Shown one piece after another: positions 9,600 through 18,216 of a stretch of 64,000 nucleotides of DNA. The number at the start of each line of letters is the position of its first letter. Position 1 is the stretch's first letter. The DNA comes from Prevotella sp. 885 (GTDB taxonomy: Bacteria > Bacteroidota > Bacteroidia > Bacteroidales > Bacteroidaceae): the NCBI RefSeq assembly GCF_002265625.1, contig NZ_NOVE01000011.1:20918-84917 (forward strand). The letters run 5' to 3'. Under the pieces are notes generated by a model that was not told the DNA's origin, made no database searches, and worked only from the letters and a program-made list of their open reading frames with translations. Made by a program: the position numbers and the translations under genes.

Positions 9600-10288
9600 G
9601 CCTTGCCTCCTTTCTCGTCAGCCGACGTCGTAGTGGCTTCGTTGTTCTCAGTCTTAGCTTCGTCTTTCTCAGCCTTGGCTTTGGCTACGATGTCCGCCTC
9701 TATGACACGGTTGTCCTCCGTCATCTCGTCCGCCATCTCCTCAGTTGCCTCAAAGCCTCCGTATCTTATGCGTACGAACACCATTGTGGCGTGTCGCAGA
9801 TGATGGTCTTCATATTCTGCCACGTACTGCAACGGAGTCTTCGACGGAATCCAGTGTATGAGGTCGGCGTCGCTCAGCGCACGCAGCGTCTTGAGGTAAG
9901 TCAGACGCACCACCTCGCGATAGTCCTTTCGTGAGCGTGCTTCGGCGATGGCTTCGTCAAAGCGGATGCCGTAGATGGTGTCTTCCTCGACGGTATAGTC
10001 TGTGTCCTGCTTTTCCTTGCGGCGCAGACGCAGCAGTTCGGGGTGGCGATAGAACGTGACGCCGATGACGGTGGCGATGGCAAAGAAGCCGAGCACGTAA
10101 ATCACAGCCTTGCCCATTCCGCCCACATACAGACTGCCGAACAGTTCCTGCAAGAGCGTATCTATCTGGCTCGCCAACCAATCCATCAGCGAGAAGTCAG
10201 AACCCTTAAACTCCGAGTCGTAGCCGTATTCGGGTTGGGTGCGCCATTGTGCCAGGCGGAGTGAGTCAACTATGAGTGTGTCGGTCAT
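9596..10288 (-). CDS. DUF4129 domain protein
   Basis: The 230-residue protein has one transmembrane helix (about 60-78), then a cytoplasmic DUF4129 domain (FDEAIAEARSRKDYREVVRLTYLKTLRALSDADL, about 112-145; later VFVRIRYGGF). It ends in a charged, low-complexity tail rich in Lys, Glu and Ala (about 190-230). Known DUF4129 proteins sit in MoxR/DUF58 operons. It is three bases from the upstream gene and overlaps the downstream one by four. Confidence 0.82.
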   Translation of the reverse strand: MTDTLIVDSLRLAQWRTQPEYGYDSEFKGSDFSLMDWLASQIDTLLQELFGSLYVGGMGKAVIYVLGFFAIATVIGVTFYRHPELLRLRRKEKQDTDYTVEEDTIYGIRFDEAIAEARSRKDYREVVRLTYLKTLRALSDADLIHWIPSKTPLQYVAEYEDHHLRHATMVFVRIRYGGFEATEEMADEMTEDNRVIEADIVAKAKAEKDEAKTENNEATTTSADEKGGKA

Positions 10289-10291
10289 TGT

Positions 10292-11284
10292 TTAAAAATT
10301 GTCTTCGTTGGTGGCGTCTTTATCGAAGTCGTCGAAGTCTTTATCTTCGTGGTCAAAGTTGTCGATGTCGAGAGCGCTGCATGCATGTCCGTACTGATAA
10401 GCTATGGCAATGAGCAATGCAGAATAGCCTACATAACAGACGTAAATATAGAGAAGGGCTGACAGATAAGAGATGAGGCTGAACCATGTGGTGTTTACGA
10501 AAGAAAACCCGTCTGAGTTTTCTATCGCCAAAAAAGCTTTTGCCATAGCCGTCAGCATATAAGGAACAGAGAGAAAGCCGCAAATGACGTTTGTGATTAA
10601 GCCGACGACGAAAGTGATGGCAACGATGCCGCCCCATGTCTTGAATCCGTAGACAAAGGCTTTGCGCATTCCTGCCCAGAAACCGATTGGCTCAAACGAA
10701 TAGACGGGAATCAGCAGCATGGCAGGCGGAATCAAGGCGATGAACCATGCGAAGAGTATCATGAAGACTCCGATGTTGGCAGCCTGAAGCACAGCTATGA
10801 TTGCTACCACCAGTAATATGTTTACGACGAAGAACAGCATGAATGCCAAGACGCTCTTCCATGCCGCTCCCATCTGTCGTCTTGCGTAAGGCAGAAATTC
10901 CTTGAACGTCATTTTCGTGAGGTCCTCATTTACGGGCGTGCCGTCCTCGTTGGTGGCATGATAGAGCTTCATTAATGCATAGACGATGCTGATAAGGAAC
11001 AGCGAGGCTATCATACCCAATATCATCGTTGCGCCGTAATTGAGTCCGAATCCGGCGAGTATGCCCATCGTGTCGTCGCTGTCGGAAGCGAGTTCGCCGT
11101 ACATCATGGATGTCAGGTTGTTGAGGCTAAGCGCCTGTATTGCGCAGACGGGCAGAATGGCGATGGTGAGCATCTTCAGCAGCGGACGCCAGTTGGCTGT
11201 GATGAAGTCGGTGGTGTCGCTGAACTTGTCGCTGAACTTTCTGCGACGGAAGAACGGAGAAATCTGGTGTTTGATGAATCCCAT
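10292..11284 (-). CDS. Multi-pass membrane protein of the MoxR operon
   Basis: A 330-residue protein with about six hydrophobic segments (near 37-55, 83-106, 145-168, 172-195, 225-245 and 270-290) and a very acidic C-terminal tail (DIDNFDHEDKDFDDFDKD). I recognise no catalytic motif. It lies between the SpoIIM-like and DUF4129 genes with gaps of 14 and 3 bases, so it is surely co-transcribed. A role as a membrane platform for the operon is inference only. Confidence 0.75.
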   Translation of the reverse strand: MGFIKHQISPFFRRRKFSDKFSDTTDFITANWRPLLKMLTIAILPVCAIQALSLNNLTSMMYGELASDSDDTMGILAGFGLNYGATMILGMIASLFLISIVYALMKLYHATNEDGTPVNEDLTKMTFKEFLPYARRQMGAAWKSVLAFMLFFVVNILLVVAIIAVLQAANIGVFMILFAWFIALIPPAMLLIPVYSFEPIGFWAGMRKAFVYGFKTWGGIVAITFVVGLITNVICGFLSVPYMLTAMAKAFLAIENSDGFSFVNTTWFSLISYLSALLYIYVCYVGYSALLIAIAYQYGHACSALDIDNFDHEDKDFDDFDKDATNEDNF

Positions 11285-11298
11285 GGTCTTTATGTTTT

Positions 11299-12255
11299 TT
11301 ATTGTTTGTTACTATATAGATAATGTGGCAGCACAATGTAATATCCCACTATGAAAGCGAGTGAGAGGGCTATGATGCCGAGCCTGATGCTGAGCGCCAT
11401 TTCGGTGTGGCGCGTGATGTAGCCTTCGATGAATCCAGCCACAATGAAGACTGGCACCGTGCCCACCACAATCTTCAGTCCGCGCTTTGCTCCGCGGCGG
11501 AAGGCGTAGAGGCGCTTGTATGTGCCGGGGAACAGCCAGCCGTTGCCGATGGCAAGTCCGGCGGCGCCAGCCACTATGATGGCTGAAATCTCGAGCGTGC
11601 CGTGCTGAAAGACAGCCACGAGCGACTCGCCCAACAGTCCGTGCTGTGCAAAGAACGCCTCGAAGCATCCCAACATTATGCCGTTATAGAAGAGCATTAT
11701 GGCTGACATGACGCTCGTCAGCAGTCCGAAGACGAAGATGCGGAACGCCACTCCGATGTTGTTAAGCGTTATGCCCATGAACATAGAGCTTTCCGAACCG
11801 CCGTCATACACTGCCATCGGCGTGCCGTTGCTGATGTTGTCAAGCGTGCGCTCCACATACCAGTCGCCGAGGATTATGCGGCAGAAGTCGGGCTCGGCTG
11901 CCTGCGATGCTATGCCGATGAGCACGCTGACGATGAAGATTATGAACGAGGCGAGCAGCAGGCGCCGCTCCTCAAACATCGTCTTCGGCACCTCGCGCGT
12001 CCAGAACGTCAGCATGCGCGACCGCTTCTCTCGCTTGTTCCTATAGATGGCGTTGTGTAGGACAGCCGCCAGATTGTTTAGGTAGAGCGTGATGCGTGCC
12101 GAGGGAAAGTGAGTGTAGGCGAAGGCGAGGTCAGAGGTTATTTCGGTGTAAGCGTCGGCGATGTCGTCGGGTGTTTCCTCCGACAGGTCCTGCGCCATTA
12201 TCTCCACATGTTCCCACTTTTCTATGTTTTTCTGAATGAAGGCCAGTTCGTTCAT
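11299..12255 (-). CDS. SpoIIM/DUF95-like membrane protein
   Basis: I place the start at ATG 12253-12255 (MNELAFIQKN), giving 318 residues. A longer in-frame start at 12420 would run across the promoter region and 83 bases into the divergent RDD gene, and its extra residues look unlike a protein. The protein has a soluble N-terminus (to about 105) and five or so membrane helices. It carries the stage II sporulation M hallmark: GITLNNIGVAFRIFVFGLL, MLGCFEAFFAQHGL, QHGTLEISAIIVAGAAGL, then an LFPG. In Bacteroidetes, SpoIIM-like proteins of this kind occur with RDD, DUF4129 and MoxR genes and have nothing to do with spores. It is the first gene of the minus-strand operon. Confidence 0.85.
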   Translation of the reverse strand: MNELAFIQKNIEKWEHVEIMAQDLSEETPDDIADAYTEITSDLAFAYTHFPSARITLYLNNLAAVLHNAIYRNKREKRSRMLTFWTREVPKTMFEERRLLLASFIIFIVSVLIGIASQAAEPDFCRIILGDWYVERTLDNISNGTPMAVYDGGSESSMFMGITLNNIGVAFRIFVFGLLTSVMSAIMLFYNGIMLGCFEAFFAQHGLLGESLVAVFQHGTLEISAIIVAGAAGLAIGNGWLFPGTYKRLYAFRRGAKRGLKIVVGTVPVFIVAGFIEGYITRHTEMALSIRLGIIALSLAFIVGYYIVLPHYLYSNKQ

Positions 12256-12290
12256 TGCAATGTGATGATAATTTGTGGTTAATGAGTGGA

Positions 12291-12321
12291 CAAATTTAAA
12301 TAAAAATATTAAATTTGCAAA
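12291..12321 (-). promoter_or_regulatory. Consensus promoter of the SpoIIM-MoxR-DUF58 operon
   Basis: On the minus strand TTTG (12318-12321) is followed after exactly 19 bases by TAAATTTG (12291-12298). This fully matches the Bacteroidetes consensus. It overlaps the -7 box of the divergent RDD promoter. Confidence 0.75.
12310..12317 (+). promoter_or_regulatory. -7 promoter box of the RDD gene
   Basis: TAAATTTG lies 20 bases before the ATG of the RDD gene. It sits inside the spacer of the opposing promoter, so the two polymerases should compete. Confidence 0.6.
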
Positions 12322-12337
12322 CAAAAAGTAAAGAAAA

Positions 12338-13075
12338 ATGTCAGATATAACTACTGGAAACTTTGTTTGCATAGAACAGACACCAGCCACCATCGGCGAT
12401 CGCATCTTTGCACGCATCATCGACGCCGTTGTTTTGGTGGCTTACACTTACTTTGCCTTATTCTTCCTGGACAAATCAGGCATTGGTGACGACACGTTCT
12501 TCGAGGTGCTTTGCGTAATCATCCTCTTGATGCCCATCTTCACCTACACGTTTCTCTCCGAACTGCTGTTTGACGGTCAGACGTTAGGCAAGTATGTGAT
12601 GAAGACGCGTGTGGTGATGGCTGACGGATCGTCGCCTACGTCAGGTGCCCTGCTGTTACGTTTTGTCTGCGAAATCGTCGACATATACATGGGCTGTATG
12701 GGTCTTGTGGTGATAATGTGTACGAAGCGCCGTCAGCGTCTCGGCGACCTTGCCGCCGGTACGATGGTTATTCGGCAGGAGAATATGTCGCGCATGCGCA
12801 TCTCTCTCAGCGAGTTCGACTATGCCCGCCGCGACTTCCGTCCCACCTACGCCACAGCCACAAAGCTGAAGCCGCGTCAGGCAGACATCATCCGCCGTGC
12901 CGTAGCTCCCGACTCGAAGATTAGCGACAAGCGTCTTGACGTGCTTGCCGCAAAGGTCTGCCGGGTGCTCGCTCTGCCGAAAGACAGCCAGCCCGCCGAC
13001 AGCGCAGACTTCCTCCGCACCGTCCTTAACGACTATATGTATCTGAAGGGAAGTGCCGGCGTGAAGGAAGTCTGA
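12338..13075 (+). CDS. RDD family membrane protein
   Basis: The 245-residue protein has the RDD hallmark near residues 18-35 (TIGDRIFARIIDAVVLVAY, with the Arg-Asp pair). A second segment, LFDGQTLGKYVMKTRVV (about 80-96), and a third, RRQRLGDLAAGTMVI, follow with two or three membrane helices. The C-terminal 80 residues are soluble and basic. RDD proteins are membrane proteins, some of which act as ion exchangers; the role of this one is unknown. It is divergent from the MoxR operon through an 82-base region with overlapping promoters, so the genes probably act in one system. It converges on the outer-membrane receptor gene with a 20-base gap. Confidence 0.85.
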   Translation: MSDITTGNFVCIEQTPATIGDRIFARIIDAVVLVAYTYFALFFLDKSGIGDDTFFEVLCVIILLMPIFTYTFLSELLFDGQTLGKYVMKTRVVMADGSSPTSGALLLRFVCEIVDIYMGCMGLVVIMCTKRRQRLGDLAAGTMVIRQENMSRMRISLSEFDYARRDFRPTYATATKLKPRQADIIRRAVAPDSKISDKRLDVLAAKVCRVLALPKDSQPADSADFLRTVLNDYMYLKGSAGVKEV

Positions 13076-13095
13076 GAATAATCCTACAACAGCTC

Positions 13096-15234
13096 TTACA
13101 TTGTTCTGTTTATTACCTCTTGGTCGTTACGTGAACCTTTCACTTTCAGATTCTGATTGAACAGGCTGTATGAGAGCGACAGGCTTATTCCGCGCATGTC
13201 GTTGCTGCCGTATGTGCCCTCGCGTGTGTTCATATAGCGATAGTCCAAGTTGTTATAGTTGGCTTTGTGCAGGATGTCCGTAAACGTCAATGATATGGAA
13301 AGACAGTCATCGAGGAGATTTGCCTGCAATCCTGCCATCCAGTTGTTGGCGGCTTTCTGTACGCGGTTCAGTCGTTCGTTATAGCTTTGAAAGCTGAAGT
13401 TTGTGAATGCCGTGAAATGAGAACTGATGAAATAGCTCAGATTGGCGTTGCCTGAGCAGCTTACTTTACTTGCCTTGCACTTCTGTCCGAGATATTCATA
13501 GCTGAATCGTGGAATACGCATGCTTGCCGTTCCGCTGAAAAACAGCTTGCCGAATGATTTTCTGTATGAAGCGAATATCTGATATGAGTCAGAATTGTTC
13601 ATGTTCAGTGGCATCTCGCATACGATGTCCGTGTTCTGGTCCGGGTTGTATGTCACGTTGCTTATCTCGTTGGTGGTGTGACTATATATAAACCCGAGTG
13701 TCAGGCTCTTCCATGTTGTGTAAAACGAATAGGTGTCCGTATAGCCAGGTAACAGCTGTGTGTTGCCACTTGTGTATGACAGTGAATCCTTGTATACGGA
13801 GAATGGCACCAGTCCCATATATCCTTGGCGTTGTATGCTGCGGTTATAATGAGCTTGGAAACGCAGACCTTGCTTTGGTGTCCATATTACCGATGCTGAA
13901 GGCAGAAAGTCTGATGTGTGTCGAGCGGCTTTATAGCTGTTGCTTTTCGTGTCAATGTTTATTTTGGTGTCAGAATATTCATAGCGTCCGCCGATGCTTG
14001 CCCATACGTTCTTCCATGATCGTTGTAAGGTCAGGTATGCGGCAGAAACATTGTCGTCCAGAACCTGATGGTTGGATTGTTGGTCGTTTGTCGCCATCTT
14101 GTTGGACGTGGCGTAGTGGAGAGAATGGTGTGTGTTATAGTATCTTCCTCCAGTCTCAGCACCTATTTTGTATGGTAAAGCGAAATTATACGCCAAGTTT
14201 ATGGTAGCAAGATTATATTTGCCATCGTTATTGGTAAGTGAGTAGTTGTTGTATAGTGTCTGCCTGTTTGTCTCGTCGCTTGTGTATTTTGTGTCATTGT
14301 CAATGATGGAATAGTCGGCTGATAAAAACAGGTACGAGTTTTTTCCCGTCTTTCCGGCATAAGACATAGAGAAGGTGTTCTGGTTGGAGAGGGTGTTTTC
14401 CTTCCTTATCACATCCATTAATGTGGTCTTGGTCCTGTCTTTGTATGTCAGCGTCTCGGTGTCGTTTGTGTGTTCCTTTTCGTGGGCATAGTTGTATACC
14501 AGACTGAGCCTATGGTTGGGGCTGAAGTTTATGTCGTTGGCAAATGTCACCGTATGAGAGAACGACCTCATATAGTTGTTATTGCTCTCGTCCGAGCGGA
14601 AAGTGTAGTCGGGATGAGCGATTTCTGTAAAATAAGTTTCCTTGTTCAGGTTGCCGTATGTCCCATAGTCGTATGTCAGGCTGGATGTCCATACTCCTTT
14701 GTTAGCCTTGAATTCGAACGAGGGATTGTCCGACACCTTGCGCTTGAAGGTTGCCGTATTGTATAAGTCGAGCGAAATGCGGTCTGTAAGAGGACGGATG
14801 GTGATGATGTTGATGACGGCATTCGTGCCGGCAGGATATTTTCCTCCCGGCTCACGCTCTATCTCAATACGGTCGATGTTGCTGCTTTTTATGGTCTTGA
14901 AAATGTCCTGTGATGTCACCTCGCGTCCGTCTACATAATATTTAGGCGCACCTTTTCCCACCACCTCATACATGTTCTGTCCCACAGTAGAGATGCCCGG
15001 TGTGGCAACGAGCATGTTGCCGAGGTTGCCCAGCTTACCAAGGTAAGAGCCTTTCACATGCACGATGTCCTTGCTGCCTTCCGTTTTTATGATAGGGCGG
15101 CGGGCAGTAACATGCACCGTGTCAAGTTTCAAGTCATAATTAATCGAATCTTTGTCTGTTTGGGCATTTGCCATTATCGGCATTATGGAAAGGATACTGG
15201 CTGAAAGCAGAGTGCGTCTTACAATGATATTCAT
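13096..15234 (-). CDS. TonB-dependent-like outer membrane beta-barrel receptor
   Basis: I choose ATG 15232-15234 (MNIIVRRTLLSASILSIMPI, cleavage after MANA), giving 712 residues. A start 25 codons further up would precede the signal peptide and overlap the promoter. Residues 30-150 form a TonB plug-like domain (LDTVHVTARRP, LVATPGISTVG, YYVDGREV, IDRIEIEREPGGKYPAG, VINIIT). The remainder is a beta-barrel of the kind called outer membrane protein beta-barrel family, rich in Tyr, Asn, Ser and Thr. It probably imports a ligand or is an orphan receptor; no SusD partner is next to it. No carboxypeptidase-regulatory domain was seen. An 11-base poly-C tract sits beside its promoter (see findings). 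Confidence 0.85.
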   Translation of the reverse strand: MNIIVRRTLLSASILSIMPIMANAQTDKDSINYDLKLDTVHVTARRPIIKTEGSKDIVHVKGSYLGKLGNLGNMLVATPGISTVGQNMYEVVGKGAPKYYVDGREVTSQDIFKTIKSSNIDRIEIEREPGGKYPAGTNAVINIITIRPLTDRISLDLYNTATFKRKVSDNPSFEFKANKGVWTSSLTYDYGTYGNLNKETYFTEIAHPDYTFRSDESNNNYMRSFSHTVTFANDINFSPNHRLSLVYNYAHEKEHTNDTETLTYKDRTKTTLMDVIRKENTLSNQNTFSMSYAGKTGKNSYLFLSADYSIIDNDTKYTSDETNRQTLYNNYSLTNNDGKYNLATINLAYNFALPYKIGAETGGRYYNTHHSLHYATSNKMATNDQQSNHQVLDDNVSAAYLTLQRSWKNVWASIGGRYEYSDTKINIDTKSNSYKAARHTSDFLPSASVIWTPKQGLRFQAHYNRSIQRQGYMGLVPFSVYKDSLSYTSGNTQLLPGYTDTYSFYTTWKSLTLGFIYSHTTNEISNVTYNPDQNTDIVCEMPLNMNNSDSYQIFASYRKSFGKLFFSGTASMRIPRFSYEYLGQKCKASKVSCSGNANLSYFISSHFTAFTNFSFQSYNERLNRVQKAANNWMAGLQANLLDDCLSISLTFTDILHKANYNNLDYRYMNTREGTYGSNDMRGISLSLSYSLFNQNLKVKGSRNDQEVINRTM

Positions 15235-15282
15235 AAGCAAAAGTTTATCGTTAATATTCGACTGTTTGGTGTTTAAATGTCG

Positions 15283-15313
15283 CAAATTTACATATTTTTG
15301 TAATACCATGCAA
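15283..15313 (-). promoter_or_regulatory. Promoter of the outer membrane receptor gene
   Basis: On the minus strand TTGC (15310-15313) is followed after 19 bases by TAAATTTG (15283-15290). The -7 box is a full consensus match and the start codon is 48 bases further on. The poly-C tract at 15319-15329 lies five bases upstream of the -33 element. Confidence 0.7.
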
Positions 15314-15318
15314 GCTTT

Positions 15319-15329
15319 CCCCCCCCCCC
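15319..15329. repeat. Homopolymeric tract of 11 C (11 G on the coding strand)
   Basis: Eleven consecutive C. On both sides of the tract the minus strand carries the same TTACAAAAATAT motif, once immediately before the G run and once between the -33 and -7 boxes. Tracts of this length are prone to slippage during replication. Confidence 0.9.
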
Positions 15330-15404
15330 TATATTTTTGTAAAAAGATATGAAAGGAGCCACAAGTATAGTTTGTAGGGCGTGATTATGGGCATGCTGTC
15401 CGTT

Positions 15405-15785
15405 ACAATATTTGCATTTCTAATCGCCAGGAGTGCGAGCTCGGCGCACAACAAAATCTTTGGTGCGAAATTCTTGAGTTTTGAGTGTGCAGTCATAGTG
15501 CATTGATGCACAGTTAATTATGCGATTGAGAAGAGAAGCGTGCAATGAATAAGGTAACCAAACAAGCGCAATAGTGCCACTTTTACACTCCAATAGTGCC
15601 ACTTTTATCATGCAATAGCGCCACTTTTACACTCTAATAGTGGCACTATTGGACTGTAAAAGCGGCGCTATTGTTAAACATTGGTGCTGTTTGCACAGCA
15701 TAACACCATAAAAGCAGCGTTTTGATTCTCTATAATTGATTTTTATTTTGTAACATGTTTTTACTCTTTGTACGATATTTGCATG
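15405..15785 (+). repeat. 380-bp interspersed repeat, copy A
   Basis: The element starts with ACAATATTTGCATTTCT and ends with TACGATATTTGCATG, so it has near-identical terminal direct repeats (ACRATATTTGCAT). Inside are three tandem units of the type CAATAGYGCCACTTTTA (from about 15569), then an inverted unit. These can fold into a compound hairpin whose centre is AATAGTGGCACTATT and whose outer arms are CAATAGCGCCACTTTTACA and TGTAAAAGCGGCGCTATTG. The distal third holds GGTGCTGTTTGCACAGCA and a conserved AT-rich stretch. Copies B (38368-38758) and C (51200-51580, inverted) share the whole arrangement. No credible gene is encoded. Confidence 0.88.
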
Positions 15786-15813
15786 ATGAACACCAGGACG
15801 TGTTAGAAAATTT

Positions 15814-17019
15814 TTACTTTGATTTGACACATTCATCATACACCGCTAACCCTTTCACGGTCAGCAAATATTTCTGACGAGGATGTCTTGGAGAGTTAGG
15901 ATAAAGCAAACGTACGTATCCATCACTGACAGCAGGATTCAGATAAAGATTAAGGAAGTTTTTCCGTTCTTTAAGTCCAATTGCGGTCAACATTTCCTTT
16001 ACCGACATTTCCTGGACCCCTATGACTTGTATCAGCTCCAATATATAAGGATTACTTGTATGCAGCTTGTCTTTTACTTGTGGGGTACTTATGGGATGTT
16101 CGGTCTGAACTTGTGGGGTTCTTGTGGGTATGTTCAGTTTGGGCTGCACATTCCATTCGTCCGTTGCATGGATATGTAGATAGCGGTTACGCAAGTCCCA
16201 TTTTTCGCCCAACAACAGATTTCGGAAGAAACGCTCCAAATACACAGAAGTGTAATCAATTCCTTTTATGGCATTCTTGTAATTTGCACGAACCAAGGCA
16301 TTGCGGAAATACCACGAGTGTTGGGCAAAAAGGCTATTGTCCACCTTGAAACCTATAGAACGGAGGTAGAGAATTGTGAATACAGCCGTTGTGCGAGTAT
16401 TTCCTTCACAGAAAGCGTGAATCTGCCACAGACCAGAAACAAATTGGGTGATGTGTTCCACCATGGCGTCAGGTGATATTCCTTTATAGCTAAACTCCTT
16501 TTCATGACTGATATCATAGTCAATGGCTCTTCTCAAATCCTCCCAGTTCAGGTAGTTTACGGTATCACTGTCAAGCACCCATTCACGCTTTGTAATATCA
16601 TAATCACGCAGTTTGCCAGCATGCTTAAACACACCGTCAAAAATCCTACGATGGACAGAGATATAACCTCCAGTGCTGAAATCCAATGTCTGAGACGAAA
16701 GTATCTTGGTGATGTTGGCAGAGACTTTATCCGCCTCTTGCTTTTCTTCGTCATCCGGCTCGCGCTGGGTTTTCGACTGATAATAGCTTTTTATCAGTTC
16801 ACGTGCTTCATCAATGTCTATTTCGCCCTCAATGTGCTTGCAAGCCGTAGCCTTCAGATAATCAGAAGTCTGCAACCCATCCACTGCCTGCAACCCGATT
16901 GCTGTCTGCCATATACAGGCTTTCTCCTTCTTGCTCGGCTCGCCTTGGCGGATGTATTCATCGAAGTCTATGTAGCCTTGTTTTGGAATATTGATGCGAT
17001 TGATGCCTTTCTTTGCCAT
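15814..17019 (-). CDS. Fic family protein (predicted AMP transferase)
   Basis: The 401-residue protein has a Fic core with the active-site motif IHAFCEGNTRTTA near residues 206-218 (canonical HxFx[DE]GNxR; here H-A-F-C-E-G-N-T-R, all catalytic positions kept). A C-terminal winged-helix-like domain follows (about 325-401: MSVKEMLTAIGLKERKNFLNLYLNPAV...YLLTVKGLAVYDE). Fic enzymes transfer AMP (or related groups) to hydroxyl side chains. The N-terminal helix has AxxxIEG sequence (ACKHIEGEIDIDEA, about 59-72) where the inhibitory motif [ST]xxxE[GN] is expected; the Ser/Thr is a Cys here. No separate antitoxin gene was found. It stands alone, next to repeat copy A. A role as a self-regulated toxin or modifier is inference. 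Confidence 0.88.
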   Translation of the reverse strand: MAKKGINRINIPKQGYIDFDEYIRQGEPSKKEKACIWQTAIGLQAVDGLQTSDYLKATACKHIEGEIDIDEARELIKSYYQSKTQREPDDEEKQEADKVSANITKILSSQTLDFSTGGYISVHRRIFDGVFKHAGKLRDYDITKREWVLDSDTVNYLNWEDLRRAIDYDISHEKEFSYKGISPDAMVEHITQFVSGLWQIHAFCEGNTRTTAVFTILYLRSIGFKVDNSLFAQHSWYFRNALVRANYKNAIKGIDYTSVYLERFFRNLLLGEKWDLRNRYLHIHATDEWNVQPKLNIPTRTPQVQTEHPISTPQVKDKLHTSNPYILELIQVIGVQEMSVKEMLTAIGLKERKNFLNLYLNPAVSDGYVRLLYPNSPRHPRQKYLLTVKGLAVYDECVKSK

Positions 17020-17044
17020 GCCCTTCGTTTATTTACTTTGTCTA

Positions 17045-17052
17045 CAAAGATA
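17045..17052 (-). promoter_or_regulatory. -7 promoter box of the Fic gene
   Basis: The minus strand reads TATCTTTG, a full consensus match. A TTTA lies 19 bases upstream as a one-mismatch -33 element. The start codon follows after 25 bases. Confidence 0.6.
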
Positions 17053-17219
17053 CATGAAATTATCTTATCCGTAAAATTTTTACGGCAAATATCCAATTGA
17101 GGGTCAAGAAAGATACGCACCGACTGATTAGTGTCGGCAATAGCGGGGCTTTGGGAAGGATATTTGGCGTTATGAAATAAAGAAGGTCGTTATTTGTTGT
17201 GGAATTGAAAAGAATTATA

Positions 17220-17227
17220 TAAATTTG
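17220..17227 (+). promoter_or_regulatory. -7 promoter box of the YitT-MATE genes
   Basis: TAAATTTG, about 95 bases before the chosen YitT start. TTTGTTGT at 17193-17200 sits at about the -33 position. The leader between box and gene holds nothing recognisable. Confidence 0.55.
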
Positions 17228-17321
17228 CACATCCATTGAAGACACGCCTTTGTGGACAATCCTTTTTGGATACTATGTAGAACTAATAAAGTCACAGCAA
17301 CTATTATTCATTAAACAAATC

Positions 17322-18209
17322 ATGGGAGAAAAAACATTGTCGACTCGTCGAAGCCTTTTTGACCGCTATAAAGACATTTTCTTTATAGTTTTAGGCATTC
17401 TTTCCTATTCGGTCGGTTACACGGCTTTCATCCTTCCGGAGAGAGTGGTTATGGGTGGTGCGTCAGGTATAGCGGCGCTTATCTATTACGCAACGAATAT
17501 CCAGACATGGATTTCGCTTCTCATACTCAACTGCACCTTTCTTCTTATCGCCCTTAAGGCGCTGAACCTGCAGTTCGTTGTCCGTACGGTTACCGGCGTG
17601 GGCATCCTGCTCTTCTTCGTCGGCATCCTGCAGCCGTTCTTCGCAGCCAACCCGATTATCACGGCTGGCAAGGACACGTTCATGCACGTGCTGATCGGCG
17701 GTGCAATGTGTGGTGCCGGTCTCGGCTTGGTTTTCTCGCATAACGGATCGACGGGAGGTACGGACATCCTCACCGTTCTGCTCAATAAGTACTTCAATAT
17801 GAGCTTCGGACGCGCCATGCAGTTCGTTGACTGCACCATCATCTGCTCTTCTTACCTTCTCTTCAACAGCACGGAGAAGATAGTCTATGGTGTGGCGTTT
17901 ACGCTCGTAGCCACCATCTGCTGCGACTACGTCATCAACGGTGCACGCCAGACCGTGCAGTTCCTCATCATCTCAAAGAAGTATCAGGAGATTGCCGACA
18001 GCATCAATACGGACGTGCGCCGCGGCGTAACGCTCGTGGAAGGCAAGGGATGGTATAGCAAAGCCGAAGTGGACATGCTCGTGGTGCTGACACGTAAGTA
18101 CGAGTCGCAGGAGGTGTTGCGTGTAATCAAGGCCATCGACCCCAACGCTGTGGTTTCGCAGACGTTCTGCCACGGCGTATTCGGTGAGGGCTTCGAGCCT
18201 TTAAAGTAA
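17322..18209 (+). CDS. YitT family membrane protein (DUF161 plus DUF2179)
   Basis: The start is placed at ATG 17322 (MGEKTLSTRRSLFDRYKDIF), giving 295 residues; an upstream in-frame ATG at 17250 adds 24 residues that do not resemble the family. Five hydrophobic segments lie between residues 18 and 195 (for example LGILSYSVGYTAFILPERVVMGGASG and GAGLGLVFSHNGSTGGTDIL, the YitT signature). A C-terminal soluble DUF2179 domain follows (RGVTLVEGKGWYSKAEVDML... and FCHGVFGEGF). The function of YitT proteins is not established; membrane transport is suspected. It is seven bases from the MATE gene and probably co-transcribed. Confidence 0.88.
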   Translation: MGEKTLSTRRSLFDRYKDIFFIVLGILSYSVGYTAFILPERVVMGGASGIAALIYYATNIQTWISLLILNCTFLLIALKALNLQFVVRTVTGVGILLFFVGILQPFFAANPIITAGKDTFMHVLIGGAMCGAGLGLVFSHNGSTGGTDILTVLLNKYFNMSFGRAMQFVDCTIICSSYLLFNSTEKIVYGVAFTLVATICCDYVINGARQTVQFLIISKKYQEIADSINTDVRRGVTLVEGKGWYSKAEVDMLVVLTRKYESQEVLRVIKAIDPNAVVSQTFCHGVFGEGFEPLK

Positions 18210-18216
18210 ATAATTT

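Noticed and set aside
11299..12420. Long version of the SpoIIM-like gene starting at 12420
   Set aside because: The extra 55 residues lie upstream of the consensus promoter and overlap the divergent RDD gene by 83 bases. The start at 12255 fits the promoter and the family.
15405..15785. CRISPR array in the CAATAGYGCCACTTTTA tandem units
   Set aside because: Units are adjacent without unique spacers, one is inverted, and no cas genes are near.
15627..15839. Frames of 70, 77 and 72 codons (15627-15839 minus, 38600-38833 minus, 51140-51358 plus) with a shared C-terminus HANIVQRV...CYKIKI...NSATIRV
   Set aside because: They are translations of the 380-bp repeat. The shared part follows the DNA repeat, the N-termini come from unrelated flanks, and no start or promoter is shared. 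Repetition of DNA explains the similarity.
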